Positions 1 to 5,779 of a stretch of 6,157 nucleotides of DNA are shown here, in pieces. Source of the stretch: Deltaproteobacteria bacterium (GTDB lineage: Bacteria; Desulfobacterota; Desulfuromonadia; Geobacterales; Pseudopelobacteraceae); the NCBI GenBank assembly GCA_016219145.1, contig JACRCG010000245.1:1-6157 (forward strand), in the 5' to 3' direction. Position 1 is the first letter of the stretch. The number at the start of each line of letters is the position of its first letter. Both the position numbers and the translations under genes were made by a program. A model generated the notes under the pieces. The model was given only the letters and a program-made list of their open reading frames with translations, was not told the DNA's origin and did not search any database.

Positions 1-311
1 CCGGAATGGATAGCTTCGGCAAAGGCAGAAACCTGATTGACAGCAGACTCGATCTCCAGCCGCATTGCAGCGCTTGGCGCCAGAGACGGGTTTCTCAGCC
101 AGTAGTGGCCGACCATGCGCCCTTCATCAGGATTGGCAATGGCGCCTTTTTCCAGAGCGGCCATCTCCTGTAGGGCCTTGCCGATAGCCGGTCGCATCTC
201 TTCAAAGAAAGCGTCACTGAACTTCATCCGGCTGATATCGAGGCTCAGGCCGATTTCAGGCGCACTGCACAGGTACTGGGTATAGCGTTTCCAGAGAGTT
301 TGTTCGCTCAT
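1..311 (-). CDS. pgi: Glucose-6-phosphate isomerase, N-terminal part (runs off left edge)
   Basis: Pgi interconverts glucose-6-phosphate and fructose-6-phosphate in the cytoplasm, in glycolysis and gluconeogenesis. Only the first 103 codons are present; the catalytic residues lie beyond the left edge. The translated N-terminus starts MSEQTLWKRY. It contains LDISRMKFSDAFF (about residues 24-36) and IANPDEGRMVGHYWLRNP (about 58-75), which I recognise from the Pgi type found in Geobacter relatives and cyanobacteria. This identification is from memory of the family, not a search. The ATG at 309-311 follows the stop of the exported-protein gene by 14 nt. The only purine-rich SD candidate (AGGAAACGAG on the minus strand) begins inside that TAG stop codon, which suggests co-transcription and translational coupling. 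No frameshift is visible in the part present. Confidence 0.88.
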   Translation of the reverse strand, partial: MSEQTLWKRYTQYLCSAPEIGLSLDISRMKFSDAFFEEMRPAIGKALQEMAALEKGAIANPDEGRMVGHYWLRNPSLAPSAAMRLEIESAVNQVSAFAEAIHS

Positions 312-325
312 TTGCGTCTCGTTTC

Positions 326-1117
326 CTATTGGATGACTTTGATTGACTTAAGGGCAAAGGAGGCTGCTTCGTGCTGATTCCAGGGATGGCTGAAGATGTA
401 GAGGTATACCGGCGCCCCCGGTTTCAGCCATGAAATCTGGGCATCTGTTTTTGTCCCGTGCGATGTGCTGGCTTCAACTGCGCCGGGGCGAATCGACAGG
501 GTCACATTCTTGGGCGCCAGTGCGGGAGTCTTGCTCTCGCCCCCCTTATCACCCTGATTCTGGGTGTTTACCAGATAGGCCTTGCCTTCGATGAAGGTCG
601 GTTTTCCCCAGTGAAACCAGACATTCTGTGTAACCCAGACGTCAGCGTTTTTCGACTGGGAGAGAGCAATAACATATCCAGTTGTTGCCGACGGATCAAA
701 GTCAAAACTGATTTTGAGAGGTTTCTCTGCCATGCCGGCATCGACCGAAAAGAGCGGGGTGCGGGACATGATCCCGGTCTTGCCCCACGAATTACCGGCC
801 GGGACCGAAACAGCCAGTTTGCCGGGCGATACTTTGGCGAAACGCTCGAAATTGCCACCGACCACCTGAATCTGCTCCCAGATGGTGGACAGTCCGCTGC
901 TGAAATCCTCTGTCAGCAGAGGTGCGTTGCTTGCCGGTTGGCCTGATGAAGTGCCGGAGTCGGCAAAAAACATCGATGAGATCAGTGCTGTGTCATAGCT
1001 CAGCGAGGTGCCGTCGGTAAGCTTGATCACCAGCGTTGAAGCGGATGAAAAAGAAGCGCTGGCAAACAGTAAACAGGTTGCAACTAATGCTGTTTTTACG
1101 GAAAAATTCCTTCGCAT
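326..1117 (-). CDS. Exported protein of unknown function, possible lectin-like fold
   Basis: This is a 263-residue protein that I do not recognise. The start is placed at the ATG at 1115-1117 because AGGAGG (1125-1130, minus strand) lies 7 nt upstream and a signal peptide follows immediately. The reading frame is open for 53 more codons upstream, but those overlap the eno 3' end and the hairpin. Residues 1-26 form a Sec signal peptide: basic MRRNFSVK, a hydrophobic core, and probable cleavage after Ser-Ser-Ala at 26. A short strand-turn-strand segment with a KLTDGTSLSYD motif follows (about 28-52), then a Ser/Gly/Pro-rich linker (about 53-66). The C-terminal part (about 67-263) is rich in alternating hydrophobic residues and aromatics (Trp80, Trp110, Trp161, Trp167, Trp170, Trp230, Trp246). 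It resembles a beta-sandwich of the concanavalin/LamG kind, but that is inference. The mature part has no cysteine and no membrane anchor, so a periplasmic or secreted location is likely. It sits between eno and pgi. Confidence 0.8.
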   Translation of the reverse strand: MRRNFSVKTALVATCLLFASASFSSASTLVIKLTDGTSLSYDTALISSMFFADSGTSSGQPASNAPLLTEDFSSGLSTIWEQIQVVGGNFERFAKVSPGKLAVSVPAGNSWGKTGIMSRTPLFSVDAGMAEKPLKISFDFDPSATTGYVIALSQSKNADVWVTQNVWFHWGKPTFIEGKAYLVNTQNQGDKGGESKTPALAPKNVTLSIRPGAVEASTSHGTKTDAQISWLKPGAPVYLYIFSHPWNQHEAASFALKSIKVIQ

Positions 1118-1124
1118 GGCGTAG

Positions 1125-1130
1125 CCTCCT
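1125..1130 (-). promoter_or_regulatory. Shine-Dalgarno AGGAGG that fixes the exported-protein start
   Basis: The minus strand reads AGAGGAGG, then 7 nt, then ATG at 1117. This near-perfect anti-16S match decides the start codon against the longer upstream frame. It begins only about 4 nt after the U-tract of the hairpin following eno. Confidence 0.85.
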
Positions 1131-1134
1131 CTGT

Positions 1135-1166
1135 AAAAATTAGAGAGGCGCGGTTGTCCGCGCCTC
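1135..1166 (-). terminator. Rho-independent terminator-like hairpin after eno
   Basis: Read on the minus strand, 13 nt after the eno stop codon there is a perfect 9-bp stem, GAGGCGCGG (1166-1158) with CCGCGCCTC (1153-1145). It closes an ACAA tetraloop. TCTAA follows, then five Ts (1139-1135). The stem is strong and GC-rich, but the T-run is short and starts 5 nt after the stem, so termination is probably incomplete. The plus-strand reading has no T-run, so it serves eno only. Readthrough would feed the exported-protein gene and pgi. Confidence 0.7.
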
Positions 1167-1178
1167 CGATTATCTGAA

Positions 1179-2474
1179 CTACTTCCTGATGTTGGTGAAC
1201 ACATCGTGTCCCTTGAAGAGTGAAGTGGAATCGAGTTCATCCTCGATGCGCAGCAGCTGGTTGTATTTGGCGACACGATCGGTGCGGCAGAGAGAGCCGG
1301 TCTTGATCTGTCCGGAGTTGACCGCCACGGCCAGATCGGCCAGGGTGGTGTCTTCAGTCTCGCCCGAACGGTGGGAAATGACGGTGGTGTAACCAGCCCG
1401 CTTGGCCATCTCGATCGCCTCCAGTGTTTCCGTCAGGGTACCGATCTGGTTGAGCTTGATCAGGATCGAGTTGGCGATTCCTTTCTGGATGCCCTCTTTC
1501 AGGATTTTCGGGTTGGTGACGAACAGGTCGTCCCCTACGATCTGGATCCGTTTGCCGAGGCGGTCGGTCAGCAGTTTCCAGCCATCCCAGTCGTTCTCGG
1601 CCATGCCGTCTTCGATAGAGATGATAGGGTATTTGTTGACCAGGTTCTCATAAAAATCAACCATCTGAGCGGGTGTCTTTTTCTTCTGCTTCTCGTTCTC
1701 CAGGGTGTAGACATTCTTTTTCTTGTCGTACAGTTCCGATGAGGCCACATCCAGCGCCAGCAGAACATCTGTGCCCGGCTTGTATCCGGCCTTGGTAATG
1801 GCCTCCATGATGACTTCCAGTGCTTCCTCGTTGGACTTCAGGTCTGGAGCAAAGCCGCACTCATCGCCTACGGCGGTGTTGTAACCCTTGCTTTTCAAGA
1901 CCCCTTTCAGGGCGTGGAAGATTTCAGCCCCCATGCGCAGTGCTTCCTTGAAGCTTCCGGCACCGGCCGGCATGATCATGAATTCCTGGATATCGACGTT
2001 GTTGTCGGCGTGGGCGCCGCCGTTGATAATGTTCATCATCGGCAGCGGCAGTTCGCGGGCATTGGCCCCGCCGATATACTTGTAGAGCGGCAGCCCGGCC
2101 TCTTCAGCGGCTGCCTTGGCCACCGCCAGCGACACTCCCAGGATGGCGTTGGCGCCCAGCTTGCTCTTATATTCGGTGCCGTCCAGTTCGATCATCTTCA
2201 TGTCGATACCGACCTGATCATCAGCGTCCATCCCGATGATCTCATCGGCGATCTCGTTGTTGACATTGTCGACGGCTTTCAGAACACCTTTGCCCAGATA
2301 ACGCTTCTTGTCGCCATCACGCATTTCAAGGGCTTCACGTTCGCCGGTGGATGCGCCGGAGGGCACAGCGGCGCGTCCGAAAGCGCCGGACTCAAGATAC
2401 ACTTCAACTTCCAGTGTCGGATTTCCGCGGGAATCAAGAATCTCTCTGGCGTACACATCTACGATTTCACTCAT
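1179..2474 (-). CDS. eno: Enolase (phosphopyruvate hydratase)
   Basis: Enolase reversibly dehydrates 2-phosphoglycerate to phosphoenolpyruvate in the cytoplasm, in glycolysis and gluconeogenesis. The 431-residue length is normal for bacterial enolase. The N-terminal domain has AREILDSRGNPT (9-20) and the flexible loop PSGASTGEREALE (38-50). The TIM-barrel part carries His155 and Glu164 (GGAHADN, QEF), the acid/base Glu205 (GDECGFAP), Mg ligands Asp242 or its neighbours, Glu288 (SIEDG) and Asp315 (VGDDLFVTN), catalytic Lys340 (LIKLNQIG), the ISHRSGETED loop (366-375), and Lys391 in KTGSLCRTDR. All key residues are present. The start is the ATG at 2472-2474, with AAGGGGG (2480-2486) 5 nt upstream; the reading frame is open further upstream but looks non-coding. 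It is transcribed divergently from the efflux operon and is followed by a hairpin terminator and two co-oriented genes. Confidence 0.98.
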   Translation of the reverse strand: MSEIVDVYAREILDSRGNPTLEVEVYLESGAFGRAAVPSGASTGEREALEMRDGDKKRYLGKGVLKAVDNVNNEIADEIIGMDADDQVGIDMKMIELDGTEYKSKLGANAILGVSLAVAKAAAEEAGLPLYKYIGGANARELPLPMMNIINGGAHADNNVDIQEFMIMPAGAGSFKEALRMGAEIFHALKGVLKSKGYNTAVGDECGFAPDLKSNEEALEVIMEAITKAGYKPGTDVLLALDVASSELYDKKKNVYTLENEKQKKKTPAQMVDFYENLVNKYPIISIEDGMAENDWDGWKLLTDRLGKRIQIVGDDLFVTNPKILKEGIQKGIANSILIKLNQIGTLTETLEAIEMAKRAGYTTVISHRSGETEDTTLADLAVAVNSGQIKTGSLCRTDRVAKYNQLLRIEDELDSTSLFKGHDVFTNIRK

Positions 2475-2506
2475 TACTGCCCCCTTGCACGAAAATGATT
2501 TATTTT

Positions 2507-2521
2507 GGAGATGTCCTCTCC
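2507..2521 (-). other. Small hairpin in the presumed eno leader
   Basis: GGAGA (2507-2511) and TCTCC (2517-2521) are inverted around a 5-nt loop, about 35-45 nt upstream of the eno ATG. The 5-bp stem is weak and could be chance. It does not cover the eno Shine-Dalgarno. Confidence 0.2.
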
Positions 2522-2530
2522 GTGATGATA

Positions 2531-2549
2531 TCTGAACCGTATACCATAA
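2531..2549 (-). promoter_or_regulatory. Candidate eno promoter (extended -10)
   Basis: The minus strand reads TTATGGTATACGG. TATACG (2543-2538) matches four of six -10 positions and is preceded by TGG, an extended -10 (TGn). No good -35 lies 16-18 nt upstream (the best is TGTAAT). Transcription would start near 2531, giving a leader of about 57 nt. This is read by eye and is weak on its own; the matching arm on the other strand is the main reason to list it. Confidence 0.35.
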
Positions 2550-2650
2550 ATAATTCAAAATTACAGCAGTGGCGCTAAAATATGTTACGCTTACGCTATC
2601 AGCTCCCAAAATATCCAGCTCTGCTTCCCATTGCCATTCAATTATGGTAT
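2541..2650. repeat. 9-bp inverted repeat spanning the divergent promoter region
   Basis: ATACCATAA at 2541-2549 is perfectly inverted as TTATGGTAT at 2642-2650, with 92 nt between the arms. Each arm reads TTATGGTAT outward toward the gene it faces. The arms lie 66 nt from the eno start and 56 nt from the start of the membrane fusion gene. They could be paired -10 regions or two half-sites for one regulator. Confidence 0.55.
2573..2599. repeat. Tandem TTACGC hexamer and related CGCT motifs
   Basis: TTACGC occurs twice in direct tandem at 2585-2596. The overlapping core CGCT(A/T) appears three times (2573, 2588, 2594). By position this is about 65-75 nt upstream of the predicted start of the efflux operon transcript, where activators often bind. 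The motif is short and chance is possible. Confidence 0.25.
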
Positions 2651-2660
2651 GACAAAAAAC
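2625..2660 (+). promoter_or_regulatory. Candidate promoter of the efflux operon
   Basis: TTCCCA (2625-2630, four of six -35 positions), a 17-nt spacer, then TATGAC (2648-2653, four of six -10 positions) preceded by TGG, an extended -10. Transcription would start near 2660, about 47 nt before the ATG. An isolated TATAAA at 2677-2682 is an alternative -10 but has no -35 at the right distance. I found no sigma-54 site with GG and GC at correct spacing. Confidence 0.35.
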
Positions 2661-2706
2661 GGCACTTTGGTGTTTGTATAAACTCAGGCTTGAAGACAGG
2701 TATGCT

Positions 2707-3924
2707 ATGCCAACTGACTCACTCGATAAATTGACCATTAACAAGACCAGGCAGAATTCTCCGGGCGGTTCCAAACGCAGCCGTGTACGCAATTCAATCA
2801 TCGCCGCTATTCTGATAGCAGCGATTGTCGCAGTAGTCATCTTCTCCCGTAATCGGCCTGTTGTCATCGAACTGACCAGTGTCAGCCAGTTTTTCCCCAC
2901 CCAGTCTTTCACCGTTTTAAATGCCGGCGGCTATGTTGTGGCGCAACGCAAGGCGGCGGTTGCATCCAAAACGACCGGCCGGCTTGAATGGATCGGCGTT
3001 GAAGAGGGGAGCAGGGTCAAGGGCGGACAGATTATCGCGCGGCTTGAGAACAAGGATCTTGAGGCTGTTGTAGGCCAGGCGGAAGCTGCGCTTCAGAACT
3101 CCAGGGCCAATCTTGATCAGGTCAGGAGTGAGCTGACTGATGCCGAACAGAATTTCCGCAGACAGAAGGATATGTTAAGGCAGGGCATCGTTTCCCAGGC
3201 CGAATTTGATGCCGCCGAGGCCCGTTTCAAGCGGGCTACAGCCGCCACAGCCGGAGCAGAAGCCGGAATCCGCAGCGCAGCGGCTTCTCTGCAGGGCGCA
3301 AAAGTCGGCCTTGATTACAGCCTGATTCGGGCCCCATTTGATGCGGTCGTGCTGACCAAGAATGCCGATGTCGGCGATATCATCACGCCTCTGGGAGCGG
3401 CCGCCAATGCCAAGGCGGCGGTGTTCACCATCGCAGATCTGGGGTCTGTGCAGGTTGAGGCGGATGTGTCCGAATCCAATCTGTCCCAGATCAAAAAGGG
3501 GCAGCCCTGCGAAATTACCCTGGACGCCCTGCCCGGAAGCCGTTTCAGGGCTGTTGTGCATACCGTCGTGCCGACGGCGGACAGAAGCAAGGCCTCTGTT
3601 ATGGTAAAAATCCGTTTTCTGGAGCGCGACGAACGCATTTTTCCGGAGATGAGCGCCAAAGTTGCATTTCTGGGGCGGGAAGCGCTGCCGGAGGATAAAA
3701 TTTCCCGTATCGTGATAAACCCGGCCGCGATTGTGACCCGTGACGGTCGCGAAGGGGTCTTCCTGATCAATGATGAGAGGGCGGTTTTTACTCCGATCGT
3801 CCGCGGTCAAAAACTGGGTGATCTGCTTGAAATCAAGGGGCTCAAATCGGGAGACAAGCTGGCGCTGAAGCCTCTTGACAGGTTGAAGGACGGTTCAAAA
3901 ATTACACTGCCGGAGAAAAAATAG
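2707..3924 (+). CDS. Membrane fusion (periplasmic adaptor) protein, HlyD/MacA type
   Basis: This is the adaptor subunit of an ABC efflux/export pump, linking the inner-membrane transporter to an outer-membrane channel. It has 405 residues. A basic cytoplasmic tail (1-29) precedes one transmembrane anchor (about 30-47). The first lipoyl half is about 84-115 (VASKTTGRLEW, VKGGQIIARL). A long Ala/Gln/Arg-rich coiled-coil hairpin is about 117-200, and the second lipoyl half has DYSLIRAPFDAVVL (203-216). A beta-barrel is about 246-322 and a membrane-proximal domain about 335-403. At the hairpin tip, Arg152, Met156 and Ser163 fit the R-x3-L-x6-S docking motif of TolC-type adaptors, with Met for Leu. 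The ATG at 2707 is preferred because ACAGG lies 6 nt upstream; an in-frame TTG at 2674 would add 11 residues. The ATPase gene starts 1 nt after the stop. The substrate is unknown. Confidence 0.9.
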   Translation: MPTDSLDKLTINKTRQNSPGGSKRSRVRNSIIAAILIAAIVAVVIFSRNRPVVIELTSVSQFFPTQSFTVLNAGGYVVAQRKAAVASKTTGRLEWIGVEEGSRVKGGQIIARLENKDLEAVVGQAEAALQNSRANLDQVRSELTDAEQNFRRQKDMLRQGIVSQAEFDAAEARFKRATAATAGAEAGIRSAAASLQGAKVGLDYSLIRAPFDAVVLTKNADVGDIITPLGAAANAKAAVFTIADLGSVQVEADVSESNLSQIKKGQPCEITLDALPGSRFRAVVHTVVPTADRSKASVMVKIRFLERDERIFPEMSAKVAFLGREALPEDKISRIVINPAAIVTRDGREGVFLINDERAVFTPIVRGQKLGDLLEIKGLKSGDKLALKPLDRLKDGSKITLPEKK

Positions 3925-3925
3925 C

Positions 3926-4627
3926 ATGGCAGTTATTGCGGCGCAGGATATTATCGTTTCGCTCAGCTCGGTTTCCAAATCCTACCGGCGCGGTGACCAG
4001 GCCGTTCCGGTGCTGGACGGGATCAGTTTTGACATCGTCCGGGGGGAGTTTCTGGCATTGATGGGGCCATCCGGCTCCGGCAAGTCAACACTCCTGAATC
4101 TGATTGCCGGCATCGACACGGTAGACAGCGGTTCGATCGTTGTTAACGGAGTCGATATCGCCTCACTTGGAGAAGCTGATCTGGCGCGTTGGCGAGCAGC
4201 AAACGTCGGTTTTATCTTTCAGTTCTACAATCTGATACCTGTTCTGACCGCCTACGAGAATGTCGAACTGCCTCTGCTTTTGACCCCGCTCTCGCGCCGC
4301 GAACGCCGTGAACATGTTGAAACCGCCCTTGCTGTCGTCAGTTTGCAGGACCGCATGGAACATCATCCCTCCCAGCTTTCCGGAGGCCAGCAGCAGCGGG
4401 TTGCTATTGCCCGGGCTATTGTGACCGATCCGGCCATATTGGTGGCTGACGAGCCGACCGGAGATCTGGACCGGGTTTCAGCCGGCGAGATTCTGGGATT
4501 GATGGGTCGCCTGAACGCCGAATTCGGCAAGACCATCATCATGGTGACCCATGACCCGCGTGCCGCCGAAAAAGCCCATATTATCCGCCAGCTTGAAAAA
4601 GGTGTGCTGAACGATGTTTCTGCTTAA
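3926..4627 (+). CDS. ABC transporter ATP-binding protein, MacB/LolD type
   Basis: This is the nucleotide-binding subunit that powers the adjacent permease by ATP hydrolysis at the cytoplasmic face of the inner membrane. Its 233 residues, typical for a stand-alone subunit, carry every hallmark. Walker A is GPSGSGKST (47-55), the Q-loop Gln is at 99 (FQFYNLIP), the signature is LSGGQQQRV (151-159), Walker B is ILVADEP (171-177, catalytic Glu176), the D-loop is GDLD (179-182), and the switch His is at 209 (THD). The FQFYNLIPVLTAYENVELPL stretch is characteristic of the LolD/MacB/FtsE group, whose partners are FtsX-type permeases that do not pump substrate through a classical channel. The ATG follows the adaptor stop by 1 nt, with GGAG 10 nt upstream. 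Its last 14 nt overlap the permease gene. The substrate cannot be read from this subunit. Confidence 0.95.
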   Translation: MAVIAAQDIIVSLSSVSKSYRRGDQAVPVLDGISFDIVRGEFLALMGPSGSGKSTLLNLIAGIDTVDSGSIVVNGVDIASLGEADLARWRAANVGFIFQFYNLIPVLTAYENVELPLLLTPLSRRERREHVETALAVVSLQDRMEHHPSQLSGGQQQRVAIARAIVTDPAILVADEPTGDLDRVSAGEILGLMGRLNAEFGKTIIMVTHDPRAAEKAHIIRQLEKGVLNDVSA

Positions 4628-5771
4628 GCTGCTTTCCAGGAATGCGCTCAGACATCGTCTGCGCACGCTTCTGACAATCCTCGGCATCACGGTGGCCATC
4701 CTGGCTTTCGGGCTCCTGCGGACCGTTGTCGGCGCCTGGTACGCCGGTGTCAACGCCTCGTCGTCCGCGCGTCTGATAACCCGCAATGCGGTGTCACTGG
4801 TTTTTTCGCTCCCGATCGCCTATCAGGAGCGGATCAGGCGGATTGAAGGGGTGGCGGGCGTCTCTTATGCCAACTGGTTCGGCGGAATATTCATTAACGA
4901 AAAGAACTTTTTTCCAAATTTTGCCATCGAGCCGCAGAGCTACCTGGCGCTCTATCCTGAATTTGTCCTCGATCCGGACGAAAAGCGAGCCTTTATCCTG
5001 GACCGCAAAGGGTGCGCAGTCGGGAAAAAACTGGCTGATCGATTTGGCTGGAAGGTCGGCGATTCCGTGCCGCTTAAAGGCACCATATTTCCCGGCAACT
5101 GGGAATTTGTCGTGCGGGCCATCTACACCGGCGCCGAAAAATCCACCGATGAGAGCCAGTTTTTTTTCCATTGGGAGTATTTGAATGAAACGCTCAAAAA
5201 AACTATTCCACGGAGAGCCGACCAGGCCGGTGTTTACATTGTCGGCCTGAAAAATCCGCTGTCCGCAGCCGAGGTTTCGCTGGCGCTGGATGCGGTCTTT
5301 AAAAATTCACTGGCTGAAACCATGACTGAAACTGAAAAGGCTTTTCAGCTCAGCTTCGTCTCCATGACCGAAGCGATCGTAGTGGCTATCCGGATAGTTT
5401 CTTTCGTAGTCATAATCATAATAATGATAGTCGTTGCCAATACGATGGCCATGACCGCCCGCGAGCGAATCGGTGAATACGCCATATTCAAGGCGTTAGG
5501 GTTTCGTGGCTATCATATCGCCGGGATGATTTTCGGTGAATCACTGTTCATTGCATTGACAGGCGGCCTCACCGGGATTCTGCTGACTTTTCCGGTGGCC
5601 AGGAAGTTTGGCGAGGTGATGGGGGCCTTTCTACCAGTCTTCCAGGTGGACAGGATGACACTGTATCTGGATATCGCTTTCTGTTTTCTGGTTGGAGTTG
5701 TTGCCGCACTTTTCCCGACCTGGCGTGCGGTGCGCATCAGGGTTGCAGACGGGTTGAGAAGGATAGGATAG
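4614..5771 (+). CDS. ABC transporter permease, MacB/FtsX family (stand-alone)
   Basis: This is the membrane subunit of the pump, 385 residues. Helix 1 is about 17-40, and a large periplasmic domain of about 210 residues (about 41-252) corresponds to the MacB periplasmic core. Helices 2, 3 and 4 (about 254-277, 303-326, 350-370) form the FtsX domain. VGKKLADRFGWKVGDSVPLK (136-155) is a typical periplasmic-core motif. ARERIGEYAIFKALGF (282-297) is the cytoplasmic coupling-helix motif after helix 2. Unlike E. coli MacB there is no fused ATPase; that is the preceding gene. The ATG lies inside the ATPase gene, with AAGGTG 9 nt upstream, so translation is probably coupled. Such permeases work as dimers by mechanotransmission, driving periplasmic substrates into an adaptor and outer-membrane channel. 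A T8 run and an A7 run lie in the periplasmic-domain coding region. The substrate is unknown. Confidence 0.92.
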   Translation: MFLLKLLSRNALRHRLRTLLTILGITVAILAFGLLRTVVGAWYAGVNASSSARLITRNAVSLVFSLPIAYQERIRRIEGVAGVSYANWFGGIFINEKNFFPNFAIEPQSYLALYPEFVLDPDEKRAFILDRKGCAVGKKLADRFGWKVGDSVPLKGTIFPGNWEFVVRAIYTGAEKSTDESQFFFHWEYLNETLKKTIPRRADQAGVYIVGLKNPLSAAEVSLALDAVFKNSLAETMTETEKAFQLSFVSMTEAIVVAIRIVSFVVIIIIMIVVANTMAMTARERIGEYAIFKALGFRGYHIAGMIFGESLFIALTGGLTGILLTFPVARKFGEVMGAFLPVFQVDRMTLYLDIAFCFLVGVVAALFPTWRAVRIRVADGLRRIG

Positions 5772-5774
5772 GAG
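5770..5774 (+). promoter_or_regulatory. Shine-Dalgarno AGGAG overlapping the permease stop
   Basis: AGGAG begins at the second base of the permease TAG stop and sits 5 nt before the response-regulator ATG at 5780. It decides the start of that gene and shows that it is translated from the same message. Confidence 0.75.
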
Positions 5775-5779
5775 AAAAC

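Noticed and set aside
458..946. Open frame of 162 codons on the plus strand opposite the exported-protein gene
   Set aside because: It lies entirely antisense to a convincing signal-peptide gene, has no good ribosome site, and its translation shows no recognisable domain or membrane pattern. It is a shadow frame.
1064..1075. Lipoprotein signal in the exported protein (Val-Ala-Thr-Cys at residues 12-15)
   Set aside because: The residue before Cys is Thr rather than Gly, Ala or Ser, the hydrophobic stretch before it is too short, and the hydrophobic core continues past the Cys to a normal Ser-Ser-Ala cleavage site.
2621..2637. Possible sigma-54 promoter toward eno (TGGCAA ... AGCA on the minus strand)
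   Set aside because: The GG and GC elements are one base too close together, and the intervening bases do not match.
2660..2675. Possible sigma-54 promoter (CGGCAC followed by TGTTT) before the efflux operon
   Set aside because: The -24 GGCAC is present, but the -12 GC that should lie 12 nt after the first G is TT, so the essential element is missing.
1276..2912. Long upstream extensions of the exported-protein frame (to 1276) and of the enolase frame (to 2912)
   Set aside because: Both lack family similarity, overlap neighbouring genes or the divergent promoter region, and strong Shine-Dalgarno sites support the inner starts at 1117 and 2474.
3175..3810. Open frame of 211 codons on the minus strand opposite the membrane fusion protein
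   Set aside because: It is antisense to a clear adaptor-protein gene, with no recognisable motif and no promoter or ribosome site of note.
4898..4915. AAAAGAACTTTT palindrome-like stretch in the permease gene
   Set aside because: It is short, lies inside well-supported coding sequence, and has no sign of a regulatory or terminator role.
5406..5435. Run of ATA isoleucine codons in helix 2 of the permease, considered as a rare-codon pause
   Set aside because: ATA is used at several other places in the same gene, so the run is probably just an Ile/Val-rich membrane helix.
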